Origin: Streptomyces sp. AM 2-1-1
GTDB taxonomy: Bacteria > Actinomycetota > Actinomycetes > Streptomycetales > Streptomycetaceae
Assembly: GCF_029167645.1 (NCBI RefSeq)
Contig: NZ_CP119147.1
Location: forward strand, 4,544,501 to 4,608,500
Direction of reading: 5' to 3'
DNA: 64,000 bases
Position numbers and translations under genes: made by a program. Of this stretch, positions 26,133 to 34,967 are shown piece by piece. Position 1 is the first letter of the stretch, and every line of letters starts with the position of its first letter. A model generated the notes under the pieces. The model was not told the DNA's origin, did no database searches, and saw only the letters and a list, made by a program, of their open reading frames with translations.

Positions 26133-26176
26133 GGCGGCCCGGTGCCGGCGGAACCTTCCGCCGGTACCGGGCCGCC
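26133..26176. terminator. Bidirectional terminator between the helicase and the lipoprotein operon
   Basis: Long inverted repeat, arms 26133-26153 and 26156-26176 with one G-U pair, starting 27 bases after the helicase stop and ending 15 bases before the convergent lipoprotein stop. Confidence 0.85.
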
Positions 26177-26191
26177 GCCATCGGGCCGTCC

Positions 26192-26866
26192 TCAGCTGTG
26201 TACCCGGTGTCCTTCGGGCACTGCGGCTGGCAGCTTCGCCTCCGCACCGCACCCCAACTCCTCGGCCAGGCCGCGGGAAACGGCGTTGAGCACCGCGATC
26301 CGGTCCCTGGCCGTGCTGCTGGGACGGGCCATCCCTTCGTCGAGGTACATCTCGGCCTTGACGAATCCACCGGCCTTCCGGAACTTCGCCGTCGGGCACG
26401 CGAAGTACAGCATGGCGCCTTCGTTCTTGCCGACGGCGGCGTAGGACCCCACGGGATAGATGATCCTGCCGTAGTCGTCCCCGGAACCCGCAGGTTTTGC
26501 GGGGTCGGGGGAGACGGCTGTCGCGACGAAGTGGATGTCGATCAGCGGGAAATCGGAATCCCTGTCTCCCAGGTAGATCCTGCAGTCACCGCCCGGGATT
26601 CCCTCGCGGAGCCTCTTGGCGGTCGCCCGGAGGGAGAACTCGTACGGGTCTCCGTTCCTGCCGCTCCCTTCCGATTCCCAGTACTCGTCCGTGCCGCCGA
26701 TCTTCCGGAGCGCGGCCCCGCCCGCTCCCCTCAGGGTGTCGTCGCACATCTGCGACGCAGGCCGCACAGCAGGCTTGTCGGCGGGTCCGCCGGCGCCCTC
26801 GCCACACGCGGTGAATCCCGCGACGAGCAGGACCCCGCACGCCGCCCAGTGGCCCTTTTTCCTCAT
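26192..26866 (-). CDS. Putative lipoprotein, last gene of the WXG-like operon
   Basis: Predicted 224 residues from ATG 26866, with a GGGAAAG element just upstream. The N-terminus MRKKGHWAACGVLLVAGF followed by TACGEG is a lipoprotein signal with Cys in an imperfect lipobox (FTAC). The mature part has further cysteines (QMCDD, GDCRIYLG, YFACPT, ELGCGAE) that could form two disulfides. No known domain is recognised. It lies 40 bases after the large WXG-like gene and is probably co-transcribed. Secretion and membrane attachment are predicted, not shown. An upstream in-frame ATG at 26899 would add 11 residues without a Shine-Dalgarno. Confidence 0.75.
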   Translation of the reverse strand: MRKKGHWAACGVLLVAGFTACGEGAGGPADKPAVRPASQMCDDTLRGAGGAALRKIGGTDEYWESEGSGRNGDPYEFSLRATAKRLREGIPGGDCRIYLGDRDSDFPLIDIHFVATAVSPDPAKPAGSGDDYGRIIYPVGSYAAVGKNEGAMLYFACPTAKFRKAGGFVKAEMYLDEGMARPSSTARDRIAVLNAVSRGLAEELGCGAEAKLPAAVPEGHRVHS

Positions 26867-26906
26867 GGCTTTCCCGTTCTGCGCATCGGTGCTCTCCATC
26901 GGGCGG

Positions 26907-29201
26907 TCAGCCCTTGTACGGGGCGCGCCCACGCTGGTCGTCGTGGCTTGAACCAATGCTGTAGGCGTAGTTGATTCCCTGGGTCCAGTTCCTCTCGTTG
27001 CTTTCCGCGGCCGCACCGGGGTTGTTGTCGAGGTAGGTCTGGTAGGCCTGTCCGAGCTGGTCGGTACCGGCGCTGTAAACGTCGTGGCTCGTCATCTGAG
27101 ACTTCTGAGTGGCGTCGGCCTCGGCGCCGTCGATGCCCTGGTCGACCTCATGGCCGATGAACGTTTTCATCGCCTCGCCCACGGAGTTGGCGGCCAGCGG
27201 TGCGACCACCAGGGCGACAGCCGTGCTGCCTGGCAGCGGAAGGGCCGCAATACCAGCGCCCACGACCACCCCGGCGCCGAGCTTGACCCAGTCGCCCGAC
27301 CGGCCGAGCGACTTGTTGGCCTCCTCGGAGTCGGCCTCGTAGGTCGTCTCCGCCTGCTGCACGCGCGCATGGTCCAAGATGCCGCGCGCTTCCGCCCCCG
27401 TCGTCATCGCATCGTGCGCCTTGTCGAAGTTGCCCTCGACCGACGCCGGACAGGCGTCGAGCGCGCTGAGCGTGTAGAGGTGCTGGGCCGCCGTGACCGT
27501 CTTGTACGAGGTCTCGTCCTGCCCCAACACGCTGAGGAAGTTGACGGCACCATCGTTGGTGAAGTTCGCCCGGCCGGCGTACTTGGGCGGGAAGACGTGG
27601 TCGTCCATGGCCCTCTCACCGATCCCCGACAAGCTGTAGTCGATGTCGTCGATGTATGCCGCTCCCATCTTGCCCAGGCTGTCCGCCAGTTCGGGCTGCT
27701 CGTGCAGCATCTTCGGGCCGTCCTCGCTGCCGTACAGGTATGCCACCTGCTCCATCACCCCGGCCGTCCGGGCCGTGCGGTGGTCCAGGCTGCCCGGGAC
27801 CAAGGGGTCCTTGGCGGCCATCGGGTCGGCGTCGTACGCCCATCCGGTGGTCGCGGCCTCCAAGGCGTGGCCGAGGGCGTCGTGGCCGGCGACGACCTTG
27901 TCGTCACCGCCCATCAGGTACGCGTCCGAGAGCCAGATCCGGTCCTTGGTCAGGTACGTGAGGTGGTCGTTCACCTCCGCGTCCTTGTCGACGCCCGCCC
28001 CCGTGCCGTCGGGCTGGGCGAAGAACTGGGCAGAGGCGTCCGGGTTGTGCCCGAGCGCCTCCATGAAGCCGGTCATCGGGTCGCGGCCGCGGTCGTTCTT
28101 GTCGTAGAAGTTGAGGTCGCCCTGGTTCCAGTTGTTGATCCAGGGGTTCATGTCCTTGACGTTGCGTTCCTTGTCGTGGGCGACGAGCTCGTCGCCGTAG
28201 TCGTTGAGGAACTGGTCGTCGTAGTCGCCGAAGCGCATCAGATTGCTCATGACGCCGAAGCCGGTCGGATCGTTGGCGTCGTCGATGCCCAGGTGCTCCG
28301 GGCCCAGCTTCACCATCGTGTCCTCCCACTCCTCCATCGCCTCGCTGTCGGAGAGGGTGGCGGTGCCCAGCGTGACGCCGAGGTTCTTCTGGAGGAGCTT
28401 CGCCTGCTCCAGGCGCTTGGGGTCGGTGCCGTACCCCTGGTAGGGGTCGGCGATGCCCGCGTAGAACTCGAGGGTCTTCTTCGGGCCGGCCCCCGTGGCG
28501 AACTTCTCCGCGAAGAGCGGGTCGTTCTGGTACTTGGCGAGGCCCTCGTTGAGGGAGTTCAGCTCGGTCGGCGTGACCTTGTGCGGGTCCTTGGCGAGGA
28601 TCTTGGAGAGCTTCTCCGCCTCGGCGATCGCGTGGGCGGCGGAGTCCCGGTCGGTGTAGTTCGCGTCCGAGAAGCCGTACGTGGCCTGGTCGACGATGAG
28701 GGTGAGCGCCTCGGCCGCGGAGGTGTCGCTCTCCGTCGCCCTGCGCAGAATGTCCTGGACCTGGTCGCGGAGGCGATCGACGTCCGCCTGATCGTGCTCG
28801 ACCGGGGCGCCCTTCGCGGCGCGATCGGGGTGGATGTTCATGTTGACGACGAAGGAACCCTTGCCCTGGTCGACGACCGTCAGGTTCTTCTTCAGGCCCT
28901 GGTCGATCGCGTCGTTGAGCTGATCCCGGTACCCCACCAACTCGCCGCGGGTGTCGGCGAGGATCTTGGAGATGGTCTGCGCCTGGGTGTGCGCGTCACC
29001 GAACTCGTCCGCCGTCTTGTCGATGAACTCCCGGCTCACCGTGGCGTTCACGCCCGTCCAGTCTGCCTTGGCGGCCTTCGCCCGGAGGTTGTTCCTGGCG
29101 TCCGACTTGAGCGTGGCCAGGTTCTTGGTCATCTGCTCCCAGTCGGCTATTGCCGCGTCGAGCTGGGAGAAGTTCCCGAAGCGGAGTGCGTCGAGGTCCA
29201 T
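26907..29201 (-). CDS. Large WXG-like protein (DUF6571-like), function unknown
   Basis: Predicted 764 residues. The first ~130 residues are helical with a Trp-X-Gly turn at W48-T-G50, as in WXG100/LXG proteins exported by type VII systems. The middle is hydrophilic and rich in Asp, Tyr and Gly. Near the C-terminus a glycine-rich hydrophobic hairpin (GAGVVVGAGIAALPLPGSTA, then VALVVAPLAANSVGEA) could enter a membrane. The family assignment to DUF6571 is from memory of similar Streptomyces proteins and is tentative. The start overlaps the upstream stop (TGATG), and AGGA lies ~10 bases upstream. No toxin catalytic motif was recognised at the C-terminus. Confidence 0.75.
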   Translation of the reverse strand: MDLDALRFGNFSQLDAAIADWEQMTKNLATLKSDARNNLRAKAAKADWTGVNATVSREFIDKTADEFGDAHTQAQTISKILADTRGELVGYRDQLNDAIDQGLKKNLTVVDQGKGSFVVNMNIHPDRAAKGAPVEHDQADVDRLRDQVQDILRRATESDTSAAEALTLIVDQATYGFSDANYTDRDSAAHAIAEAEKLSKILAKDPHKVTPTELNSLNEGLAKYQNDPLFAEKFATGAGPKKTLEFYAGIADPYQGYGTDPKRLEQAKLLQKNLGVTLGTATLSDSEAMEEWEDTMVKLGPEHLGIDDANDPTGFGVMSNLMRFGDYDDQFLNDYGDELVAHDKERNVKDMNPWINNWNQGDLNFYDKNDRGRDPMTGFMEALGHNPDASAQFFAQPDGTGAGVDKDAEVNDHLTYLTKDRIWLSDAYLMGGDDKVVAGHDALGHALEAATTGWAYDADPMAAKDPLVPGSLDHRTARTAGVMEQVAYLYGSEDGPKMLHEQPELADSLGKMGAAYIDDIDYSLSGIGERAMDDHVFPPKYAGRANFTNDGAVNFLSVLGQDETSYKTVTAAQHLYTLSALDACPASVEGNFDKAHDAMTTGAEARGILDHARVQQAETTYEADSEEANKSLGRSGDWVKLGAGVVVGAGIAALPLPGSTAVALVVAPLAANSVGEAMKTFIGHEVDQGIDGAEADATQKSQMTSHDVYSAGTDQLGQAYQTYLDNNPGAAAESNERNWTQGINYAYSIGSSHDDQRGRAPYKG

Positions 29202-29644
29202 CAGCGCGCCGTCCTCTCGTCGAATCCCGAGTCGAGGGTGCTGATGCTGCTGAGGGTCCCCGCGACGAAAACCTCGTCGCCGGCGTGCGCACCCCTGCTG
29301 TAGTCGAGGTGGTTGGATATGTGCGCCGTCGCGTCGAGCAGGCTCTGCACCTGGTCGACCCACCGCGCGGCCACGTGGTCCAGGGCGCCGCCGAGCGCGT
29401 AGCCCTCGGACGTCAGGCCGGAGGCCGCCTTCTGCGAGGCGACACGGGCATGGTCGCTGAACCGGTCCACATCCCGGTGCAGTCGGAACGCGGCGTCACC
29501 CACGGCCGCCAAGTCCTGCTGATCGACCCGCAGATCGCCCTGGGTGCTGACCGAGGGCTCCGGCGGCACGTGGTTCAACCGCATCCGGGTGGAATGCTGT
29601 TCGGCTGCCTGGTCCTTCAACCGCTCCCATTCGTCCCATGCCAT
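29201..29644 (-). CDS. Small helical WXG-like partner protein, first gene of the operon
   Basis: Predicted 147 residues, largely helical (ERLKDQAAEQH, DLAAVGDAAFRLHRDVDRF, GGALDHVAARWVDQVQSLLD). Size and predicted helix pairs resemble ESX/WXG100-like or LXG-accessory chaperone proteins, but no exact WXG motif is present, so the family is uncertain. The start is ATG 29644 with GGGGAG about nine bases upstream. Its stop overlaps the ATG of the large protein, so translation is probably coupled and the two may form a complex. Confidence 0.75.
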   Translation of the reverse strand: MAWDEWERLKDQAAEQHSTRMRLNHVPPEPSVSTQGDLRVDQQDLAAVGDAAFRLHRDVDRFSDHARVASQKAASGLTSEGYALGGALDHVAARWVDQVQSLLDATAHISNHLDYSRGAHAGDEVFVAGTLSSISTLDSGFDERTAR

Positions 29645-30186
29645 GGACTGACTCTCCCCGTGGTTCCGGCTCCCCGGCTGGAGGCCGTACGGCGGGGAAA
29701 CCTACCAACCGGACGGGTTGCCCGTGTCGCTTAATCGAACGGATGGCGGAAATGGTCCTCCGCCACGGTGAGAACCATGATTTTTTGTCACGTACTGTTA
29801 ACGCCGGTTCGCCAGCGGTGGCCCTGGTGACGCTCCGCGTCGTCCGACATGGACGCGCGTAGACGTCCGCGTTCCGGACGCTTCCGCGCTGACCGGCGGT
29901 TATGGGGCGCGGGATCGACGGGGGACCGGATTCTGGACGAGGCCTTCCGCTGAGCGGACTGCCTCGCTACTGTCCGTCCATATGTGAACGCCCCGTGGCA
30001 ATATCGCCGCGGAGCGCAGCCGGTTCCAGGTCGTATCCGCGCGCGCCGTGCCCTCCGGGTGACCGGTGCGCCTTCCGGACACGGCCCGGACCAGACCGGC
30101 GGCCTCTCTCCGTGCGTCGCCGCTGGGACCGGCGCCGTGTGTACGCGGAGGCGGCTGTCGTCGCTCACCTTCGGAGGGGACGGGTT
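29645..30186. other. 542-base divergent intergenic region, with an IclR-type palindrome candidate
   Basis: No convincing gene. It is locally AT-richer around 29775-29812 (including a TTTTTT run), probably the promoter area of the leftward operon. GTCCA-TATG-TGAAC at 29976-29989 is a near-palindrome that could be an operator for the IclR-type gene to the right. Confidence 0.4.
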
Positions 30187-30831
30187 GTGACCGCGGAGAC
30201 TTCCCAGACACTCGACAGAGGACTTCGGGTCCTCAAACTGCTCGCCGACACCGACCACGGGCTGACCGTCACCGAGCTGTCCAACCGGCTCGGCGTCAAC
30301 CGCACGGTCGTCTACCGGCTGCTGGCCACCCTCGAACAGCACACCCTCGTGCGCCGCGATCTCGGCGGCCGGGCCAGGGTCGGACTCGGCGTACTGCGCC
30401 TGGGCCGCCAGGTGCACCCCCTCGTGCGGGAGGCTGCCCTGCCCGCCCTGCGCTCCCTGGCCGAGGACATCGGGGCCACCGCCCACCTGACGCTGGTCGA
30501 CGGTTCGGACGCGCTCGCCGTCGCCGTCGTGGAACCCACCTGGACCGACTACCACGTGGCCTACCGGCCCGGGTTCCGTCACCCCCTGGACCAGGGCGCC
30601 GCCGGCCGGGCCATCCTCTCCGCCCGGCAGCGCGGCGCTGTCGACCACCCCGGTTTCACCCTCACCAAGGGGGAGCTGGAGGCCGGTGCCAGCGGCGCGG
30701 CGGCACCGCTGGTCGGGGTCTCCGGCGTGGAGGGCAGTGTGGGCGTGGTCATGCTCGCGGACTCCATCCCCGACCGGGTGGGCCCCCGCGTCCTGGACGC
30801 CGCCCGCGAGGTCGCCGACGCCCTGCGCTGA
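30187..30831 (+). CDS. IclR-family transcriptional regulator
   Basis: Predicted 214 residues. The N-terminal winged helix (TLDRGLRVLKLLADTDHGLT then VTELSNRLGVNRTVVYRLLA) is followed by an effector-binding domain (VHPLVREAALPALRSLAEDI, HPLDQGAAGRAIL), somewhat shorter than the usual ~250 residues. IclR regulators control small-molecule catabolism; the ligand is unknown. The start is GTG 30187 with GGAGGGG about eight bases before it. The next gene, a secreted peptidase, may not be its target. The region upstream contains a near-palindrome that could be self-regulatory. Confidence 0.87.
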   Translation: MTAETSQTLDRGLRVLKLLADTDHGLTVTELSNRLGVNRTVVYRLLATLEQHTLVRRDLGGRARVGLGVLRLGRQVHPLVREAALPALRSLAEDIGATAHLTLVDGSDALAVAVVEPTWTDYHVAYRPGFRHPLDQGAAGRAILSARQRGAVDHPGFTLTKGELEAGASGAAAPLVGVSGVEGSVGVVMLADSIPDRVGPRVLDAAREVADALR

Positions 30832-30973
30832 CGGAGCCGTCGACGACCGCCCATTACTGACAGGTGCACGATCCTTCGGCGTCGTACGGTAGCGGGGCGG
30901 GGGGGTGCCCGTCCCGCGACTGCTCGCGGGCCCGGCGCCGGAAGCGGGGCGCACCGACCGATAGATTGGCGGG

Positions 30974-31762
30974 GTGCCCCTTCGTCTCTCGCGCCCCCGC
31001 ACCCTCGCTCTCTGCGCGCTGCCGGTACTCGCCCTGTTCGGGACCGCCGCCTTCGCCCCGCTGCCGTTCACCCTGGCCCAGCCGGGCACCACGGCGAACG
31101 TCCTCGGCGCCGCGAACGGCAAGCCGGTGATCACCGTCACCGGGGCACCCACCCGCACCACGGAGGGCCAGCTGCGGATGACGACGATCGTCGCGACCGG
31201 CCCCACGGCGGACGTGCGCATCGGCGACGTCGTCGACGGCTGGTTCCGTACGGACCGGGCGGTCATGTCGCGGAACTCGGTGTACCCGACCGGGGGCTCC
31301 GAGAAGCAGATCGAGCAGCACAACCTGAACGACATGAAGGAGTCCCAGGACGTCGCCGTGGACGCGGCCCTGAACTACCTCGACCGCGAGCAGGGACCGA
31401 TGAGGTTCTCCCTCGACCTCGGTGACATCGGTGGTCCGAGCGCCGGCCTCTTCCTCGCCCTCGGCATCATCGACAAGCTCGACGGGAACGGCTCCGGCGG
31501 CGACCTCACCGGGGGCCGCACCATCGCCGGTACGGGCACCATCACGGCGGACGGCACGGTCGGCGCCGTCGGCGGGGTGTCCATGAAGACCCAGGCCGCC
31601 CGGCGGGACGGGGCGACCGTCTTCCTCGTACCGAAGGGCGAGTGCACCGAGGCCCGGGCCGAGCTCCCGAAGGGGCTGCGGCTGATCCCGGTGACCACCC
31701 TCAAGGGCGCGGTCTCGGCCCTCGACGCCCTGGACCGGGGCGCGAGCGTCCCACGCTGCTGA
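30974..31762 (+). CDS. Membrane-anchored or secreted Lon-type (S16) serine peptidase, YlbL-like without PDZ
   Basis: Predicted 262 residues. Residues ~1-35 form a signal peptide or membrane anchor (RTLALCALPVLALFGTAAFA). The S16 domain has the catalytic serine in GGPSAG (Ser156) and lysine in SMKTQAA (Lys205), the Lon Ser-Lys dyad. YlbL proteins usually carry a PDZ domain between anchor and peptidase; here the spacer is short and none is seen. No ATPase domain is present, so it would act outside the cell without ATP. TAGATT at 30962-30967 is six bases from GTG 30974, suggesting a leaderless mRNA. Confidence 0.82.
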   Translation: MPLRLSRPRTLALCALPVLALFGTAAFAPLPFTLAQPGTTANVLGAANGKPVITVTGAPTRTTEGQLRMTTIVATGPTADVRIGDVVDGWFRTDRAVMSRNSVYPTGGSEKQIEQHNLNDMKESQDVAVDAALNYLDREQGPMRFSLDLGDIGGPSAGLFLALGIIDKLDGNGSGGDLTGGRTIAGTGTITADGTVGAVGGVSMKTQAARRDGATVFLVPKGECTEARAELPKGLRLIPVTTLKGAVSALDALDRGASVPRC

Positions 31763-31825
31763 GCGCGCGGGGGCGGGCGGGTCCCGCCGGCTCCCCGCCG
31801 CCGGGGCGGCGACCCCGCCCGTTCC

Positions 31826-32833
31826 TCACCCGTCCTTGATGAACCCCTCCTCCAGCAGCCATTCCAGCGCCACCTCGTGCGGGTCCGCGCCCTCCACGTC
31901 GACCTTGGCGTTGAGCTCCTGGGCGACCTCGGTCGTCAGCTTGGCGCTCAGCGGGTCCAGCAGGTCCGCGATCACCGGGTACGTGTCGAAGGTCGCCGTG
32001 TGGATGACCGGCGCGGCGTTGTAGTTCGGGAAGAAGTGCTTGTTGTCGGCGAGTACGTCGAGGTTCATGGCCTTGATCCGGCCGTCCGTCGTGAAGACCT
32101 CGCCCAGCAGGCAGGAGTCCGACTTCGACACCTGGGTGTAGATGATCCCGGCGTCCATCTTGCGGATGTTCGAGGCCGGCACGGACATGCCGTACGCCTT
32201 CTCCATCCCGGGCAGGCCGTCGTCGCGGGAGGCGAACTCGTTCTCCACGCAGATCGTCACCGCCGACGGGTCCTTCTTCGACAGCGCCGCCACGTCGGAC
32301 AGGTCCTTCAGCTTGTACTTCTCGTTCTTCTTCCGGCTGATGGCGAGCGCGTAGGTGTTGTTGAGGGTGGACTGGGGGAGCCAGGTCACCCCGTTGCGCC
32401 GGTCGACGTCGCGTACCGCCTCCCACTGCTCCCGCGGGTCGTCGATCGGCTCCGCGTTGCCGAGGTAGGTGATCCAGCCGGTGCCCGTGTACTCGTACAT
32501 CGCGTCCGCGTCGCCCTGCACGATCGCCTCGCGGGCGCTGATCGAGCCGGGGAGATTGGTGCGGTCCAGCACCTCCGCTCCGGCGGCCTGGAAGACCAGG
32601 CCGATCATCTGGCCGAGGATGATGTTCTCGCTGAAGTTCTTCGAGGTGACCGTCAGCGAGGCGCCCTTGAGGGGCTCGCCGGCGCCCACCGAGCCCGGCG
32701 ACACGTCGTCCACCATCACCGAGCCGCTCTTCAGCCCGCACCCGCCGAGCGCCAGCGCCAGTACCGCGACCCCGGCCGCTCCCGCCCGCAGCCGGGCCAC
32801 TCCCGTACGCGATCCGCTCGCCCGCGTCCTCAC
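31826..32833 (-). CDS. Osmoprotectant/glycine betaine ABC transporter substrate-binding lipoprotein
   Basis: Predicted 335 residues. The signal VAVLALALGGCG has a clear lipobox (LGGC). The mature protein matches the OpuAC/ProX quaternary-amine-binding family: SLTVTSKNFSENIILGQMIG, GTGWITYLGNAEP and PNYNAAPVIHTATFDTYPVI. It would capture betaine, choline or a related compound outside the membrane. Start GTG 32833 overlaps the preceding permease stop (GTGA). It is the last gene of a leftward four-gene operon encoding permease, ATPase, permease and binding protein. Confidence 0.88.
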   Translation of the reverse strand: MRTRASGSRTGVARLRAGAAGVAVLALALGGCGLKSGSVMVDDVSPGSVGAGEPLKGASLTVTSKNFSENIILGQMIGLVFQAAGAEVLDRTNLPGSISAREAIVQGDADAMYEYTGTGWITYLGNAEPIDDPREQWEAVRDVDRRNGVTWLPQSTLNNTYALAISRKKNEKYKLKDLSDVAALSKKDPSAVTICVENEFASRDDGLPGMEKAYGMSVPASNIRKMDAGIIYTQVSKSDSCLLGEVFTTDGRIKAMNLDVLADNKHFFPNYNAAPVIHTATFDTYPVIADLLDPLSAKLTTEVAQELNAKVDVEGADPHEVALEWLLEEGFIKDG

Positions 32834-33705
32834 GGTGCCTCCAGTCCGCGCGGCGTCAGCACCAGCTCCACCAGCGAGGCCAGCCAGTCCACCAGCAGCG
32901 CGAGCACCACCGTCAGCACCGACCCCAGCACCAGCACCGGCATGCGCTGCGTCTGGATGCCCGAGGTGATCAGGTCGCCGAGCCCGCCGCCGCCGCCGAA
33001 GGTGGCGAGCGTCGCCGTGCCGACGTTCAGCACCAGGGCCGTCCGCACCCCCGCCAGGATCAGCGGGACGGCGAGCGGCAGCTCCACCTTCGCCAGCGTC
33101 CCCGTCCCCGACATCCCGATGCCGCGCGCGGCCTCGACCAGCGTCGGGTCGATCGACTTGAGCCCCGCCACCGTGTTGGAGAGCACCGGCAGCACCGCGT
33201 AGATCACCATGCCGGTGATCGCCGTGGACGGGCCGATGCCCAGCCAGATCACCAGCAGCGCCAGCAGGCCGATCGCCGGAGTGGCCTGACCGATGTTGGC
33301 GACGGCGGTGAAGAGGGGCGCGGAGCGCGACAGGCCCCGGCGGGTGAGCGCGATGCCCAGCGGGATGGCGATGATCAGCACCCAGAACGTCGAGATCGCC
33401 GTCAGCCGGACATGCTGCCACCAGCGCAGCTCCACCGTGTCGCCCGCGATGGAGTTCTCCGCGATCGAGTCCAGGGTGACGTTGTTGATCCAGAAGTACG
33501 TCACCACCAGCACCACCGCCAGCACCAGCGGCAGCACCACCAGCTTCTGCAGGGTGATCCGGCGCGGCGGACGAGACGGGGGAGCGGGTGGCTCGCTCTC
33601 CTCGTCCCGGAACGCCTTCCCCCCGACGTCGTGCTCGCCCGGCGGCCGGGCCGGCTCCGAGGCCCTGCCGGACGGGTCGCGGCCCTGGCGGCTGCTGGGA
33701 GTCAT
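32830..33705 (-). CDS. Osmoprotectant ABC transporter permease (second permease)
   Basis: Predicted 291 residues with a Ser/Arg/Pro-rich cytoplasmic N-terminus of ~55 residues. About six membrane segments follow, including the permease coupling loop (LVEAARGIGMSGTGTLAKVE, then LPLAVPLILAGVRTALVLNV). The start ATG 33705 overlaps the ATPase stop (ATGA). It pairs with the other permease at 34960-35607 to form the membrane channel of a glycine betaine/choline-type importer. Confidence 0.87.
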   Translation of the reverse strand: MTPSSRQGRDPSGRASEPARPPGEHDVGGKAFRDEESEPPAPPSRPPRRITLQKLVVLPLVLAVVLVVTYFWINNVTLDSIAENSIAGDTVELRWWQHVRLTAISTFWVLIIAIPLGIALTRRGLSRSAPLFTAVANIGQATPAIGLLALLVIWLGIGPSTAITGMVIYAVLPVLSNTVAGLKSIDPTLVEAARGIGMSGTGTLAKVELPLAVPLILAGVRTALVLNVGTATLATFGGGGGLGDLITSGIQTQRMPVLVLGSVLTVVLALLVDWLASLVELVLTPRGLEAP

Positions 33706-34967
33706 GCGCCGCCACCTCCCTCCAGCTCCTGCTCCGTCTGATGGCTCCGCAGCTCCTCCAGCTCGTGCTGGTGCTCCATCGCGGTCAGCCGGTCCGCCTC
33801 CAGCAGCTCCTGCACGTTGTCCATCAGGGTGCGCATGTCCACCACCCCGACGAACTCGCCGCGCCGCCCCGTCACCGCGGCCCGCCCCCCGCTGTCGGTG
33901 AGCACCGCCTCCAGCGCGTCGTGCAGCGTGGCGTCCCGGGTCACCGTGTCGTGCACCAGCTGCCCCGCCCGTGCCAGCGAACCCCGCGCCCGCATCAGGT
34001 CGCCGCGCCGCAGCCACTTGTACGGGCGGTTCTTGCGGTCCAGCATCAGCAGCTCGTTGTGCGGGCCGCTGCGCAGTTTGTTGAAGATGTCCTGGAGCGG
34101 GTCGTCCACGGTCACGGTGGGGAAGTCGGCCACCACCACGTCCCGCACCCGGGTGAGGTTGAGCCGCTTCAGCGCCGCACCGGCCCCGACGAAGCCGGAG
34201 ACGAAGTCGTCCGTCGGGTTGGTGAGGATCGCCTCCGGGGTGTCGAACTGCGCGATGTGCGAGCGCTCCCGCAGCACCGCGATCCGGTCACCGAGCTTGA
34301 TCGCCTCGTCGAAGTCGTGGGTGACGAACACGATCGTCTTGTGCAGCTCGTGCTGGAGCCGGATCAGTTCGTCCTGGAGGTGGTCGCGGGTGATCGGGTC
34401 GACGGCCCCGAACGGCTCGTCCATCAGCAGCACCGGAGGGTCGGCGGCGAGCGCCCGGGCCACCCCCACGCGCTGCTGCTGACCACCGGAGAGCTGACGC
34501 GGGTACCGGCCGTGGAACTCCCGGGGATCGAGCCCGACCAGGTCGAGCATCTCCTCCACCCGGTCCTTCACCTTCCGCTTCGACCAGCCGACCATCTTCG
34601 GTACGAGGGCGATGTTGTCGGCGACCGTCATGTGCGGGAAGAGCCCCGAGGACTGGATCGCGTACCCGATCTTCCGCCGCAGCTTCACCGGGTCCATGTC
34701 GGTGACGTCCTCGTCGCCGATCCTGATCCGCCCCGACGTCGGCTCGATCAGCCGGTTGATCATCTTCAGCGTGGTCGACTTCCCGCACCCCGACGGGCCG
34801 ACGAAGATCACCGTCTCGCCCGCCCTGATGTCCATGGAGACGTTCTCCACGGCCGGGTTCGGGTTGCCCGGGTAGAGCTTGGTGAGGTTCTCCAGCTGGA
34901 TCGTCGCTCCGGAGGTCTCCCGCGCCGCCTCCGGCTCGGCGGTGGTGTCGCCTGCGGTGTCAGACAC
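33702..34967 (-). CDS. Osmoprotectant ABC transporter ATPase with C-terminal CBS domains
   Basis: Predicted 421 residues. It has Walker A GPSGCGKST, signature LSGGQQQRVGVARAL, Walker B VLLMDEPFGAVD and switch histidine THDFDE, all in the OpuAA/ProV-like subfamily. Residues ~255-395 contain CBS-domain-like segments (TVTVDDPLQDIFNKL, RDATLHDALEAVLTDSGGRA, GVVDMRTL), which in OpuA sense ionic strength or nucleotides. The start is GTG 34967 with AGGGGG immediately upstream. It overlaps the preceding permease gene by eight bases. Confidence 0.9.
   Translation of the reverse strand: MSDTAGDTTAEPEAARETSGATIQLENLTKLYPGNPNPAVENVSMDIRAGETVIFVGPSGCGKSTTLKMINRLIEPTSGRIRIGDEDVTDMDPVKLRRKIGYAIQSSGLFPHMTVADNIALVPKMVGWSKRKVKDRVEEMLDLVGLDPREFHGRYPRQLSGGQQQRVGVARALAADPPVLLMDEPFGAVDPITRDHLQDELIRLQHELHKTIVFVTHDFDEAIKLGDRIAVLRERSHIAQFDTPEAILTNPTDDFVSGFVGAGAALKRLNLTRVRDVVVADFPTVTVDDPLQDIFNKLRSGPHNELLMLDRKNRPYKWLRRGDLMRARGSLARAGQLVHDTVTRDATLHDALEAVLTDSGGRAAVTGRRGEFVGVVDMRTLMDNVQELLEADRLTAMEHQHELEELRSHQTEQELEGGGGA

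Noticed and set aside
33702..34967. Osmoprotectant operon as methionine or nitrate/taurine importer
   Set aside because: CBS domains on the ATPase, two small permeases and the OpuAC/ProX-like binding protein fit the quaternary-amine family better.
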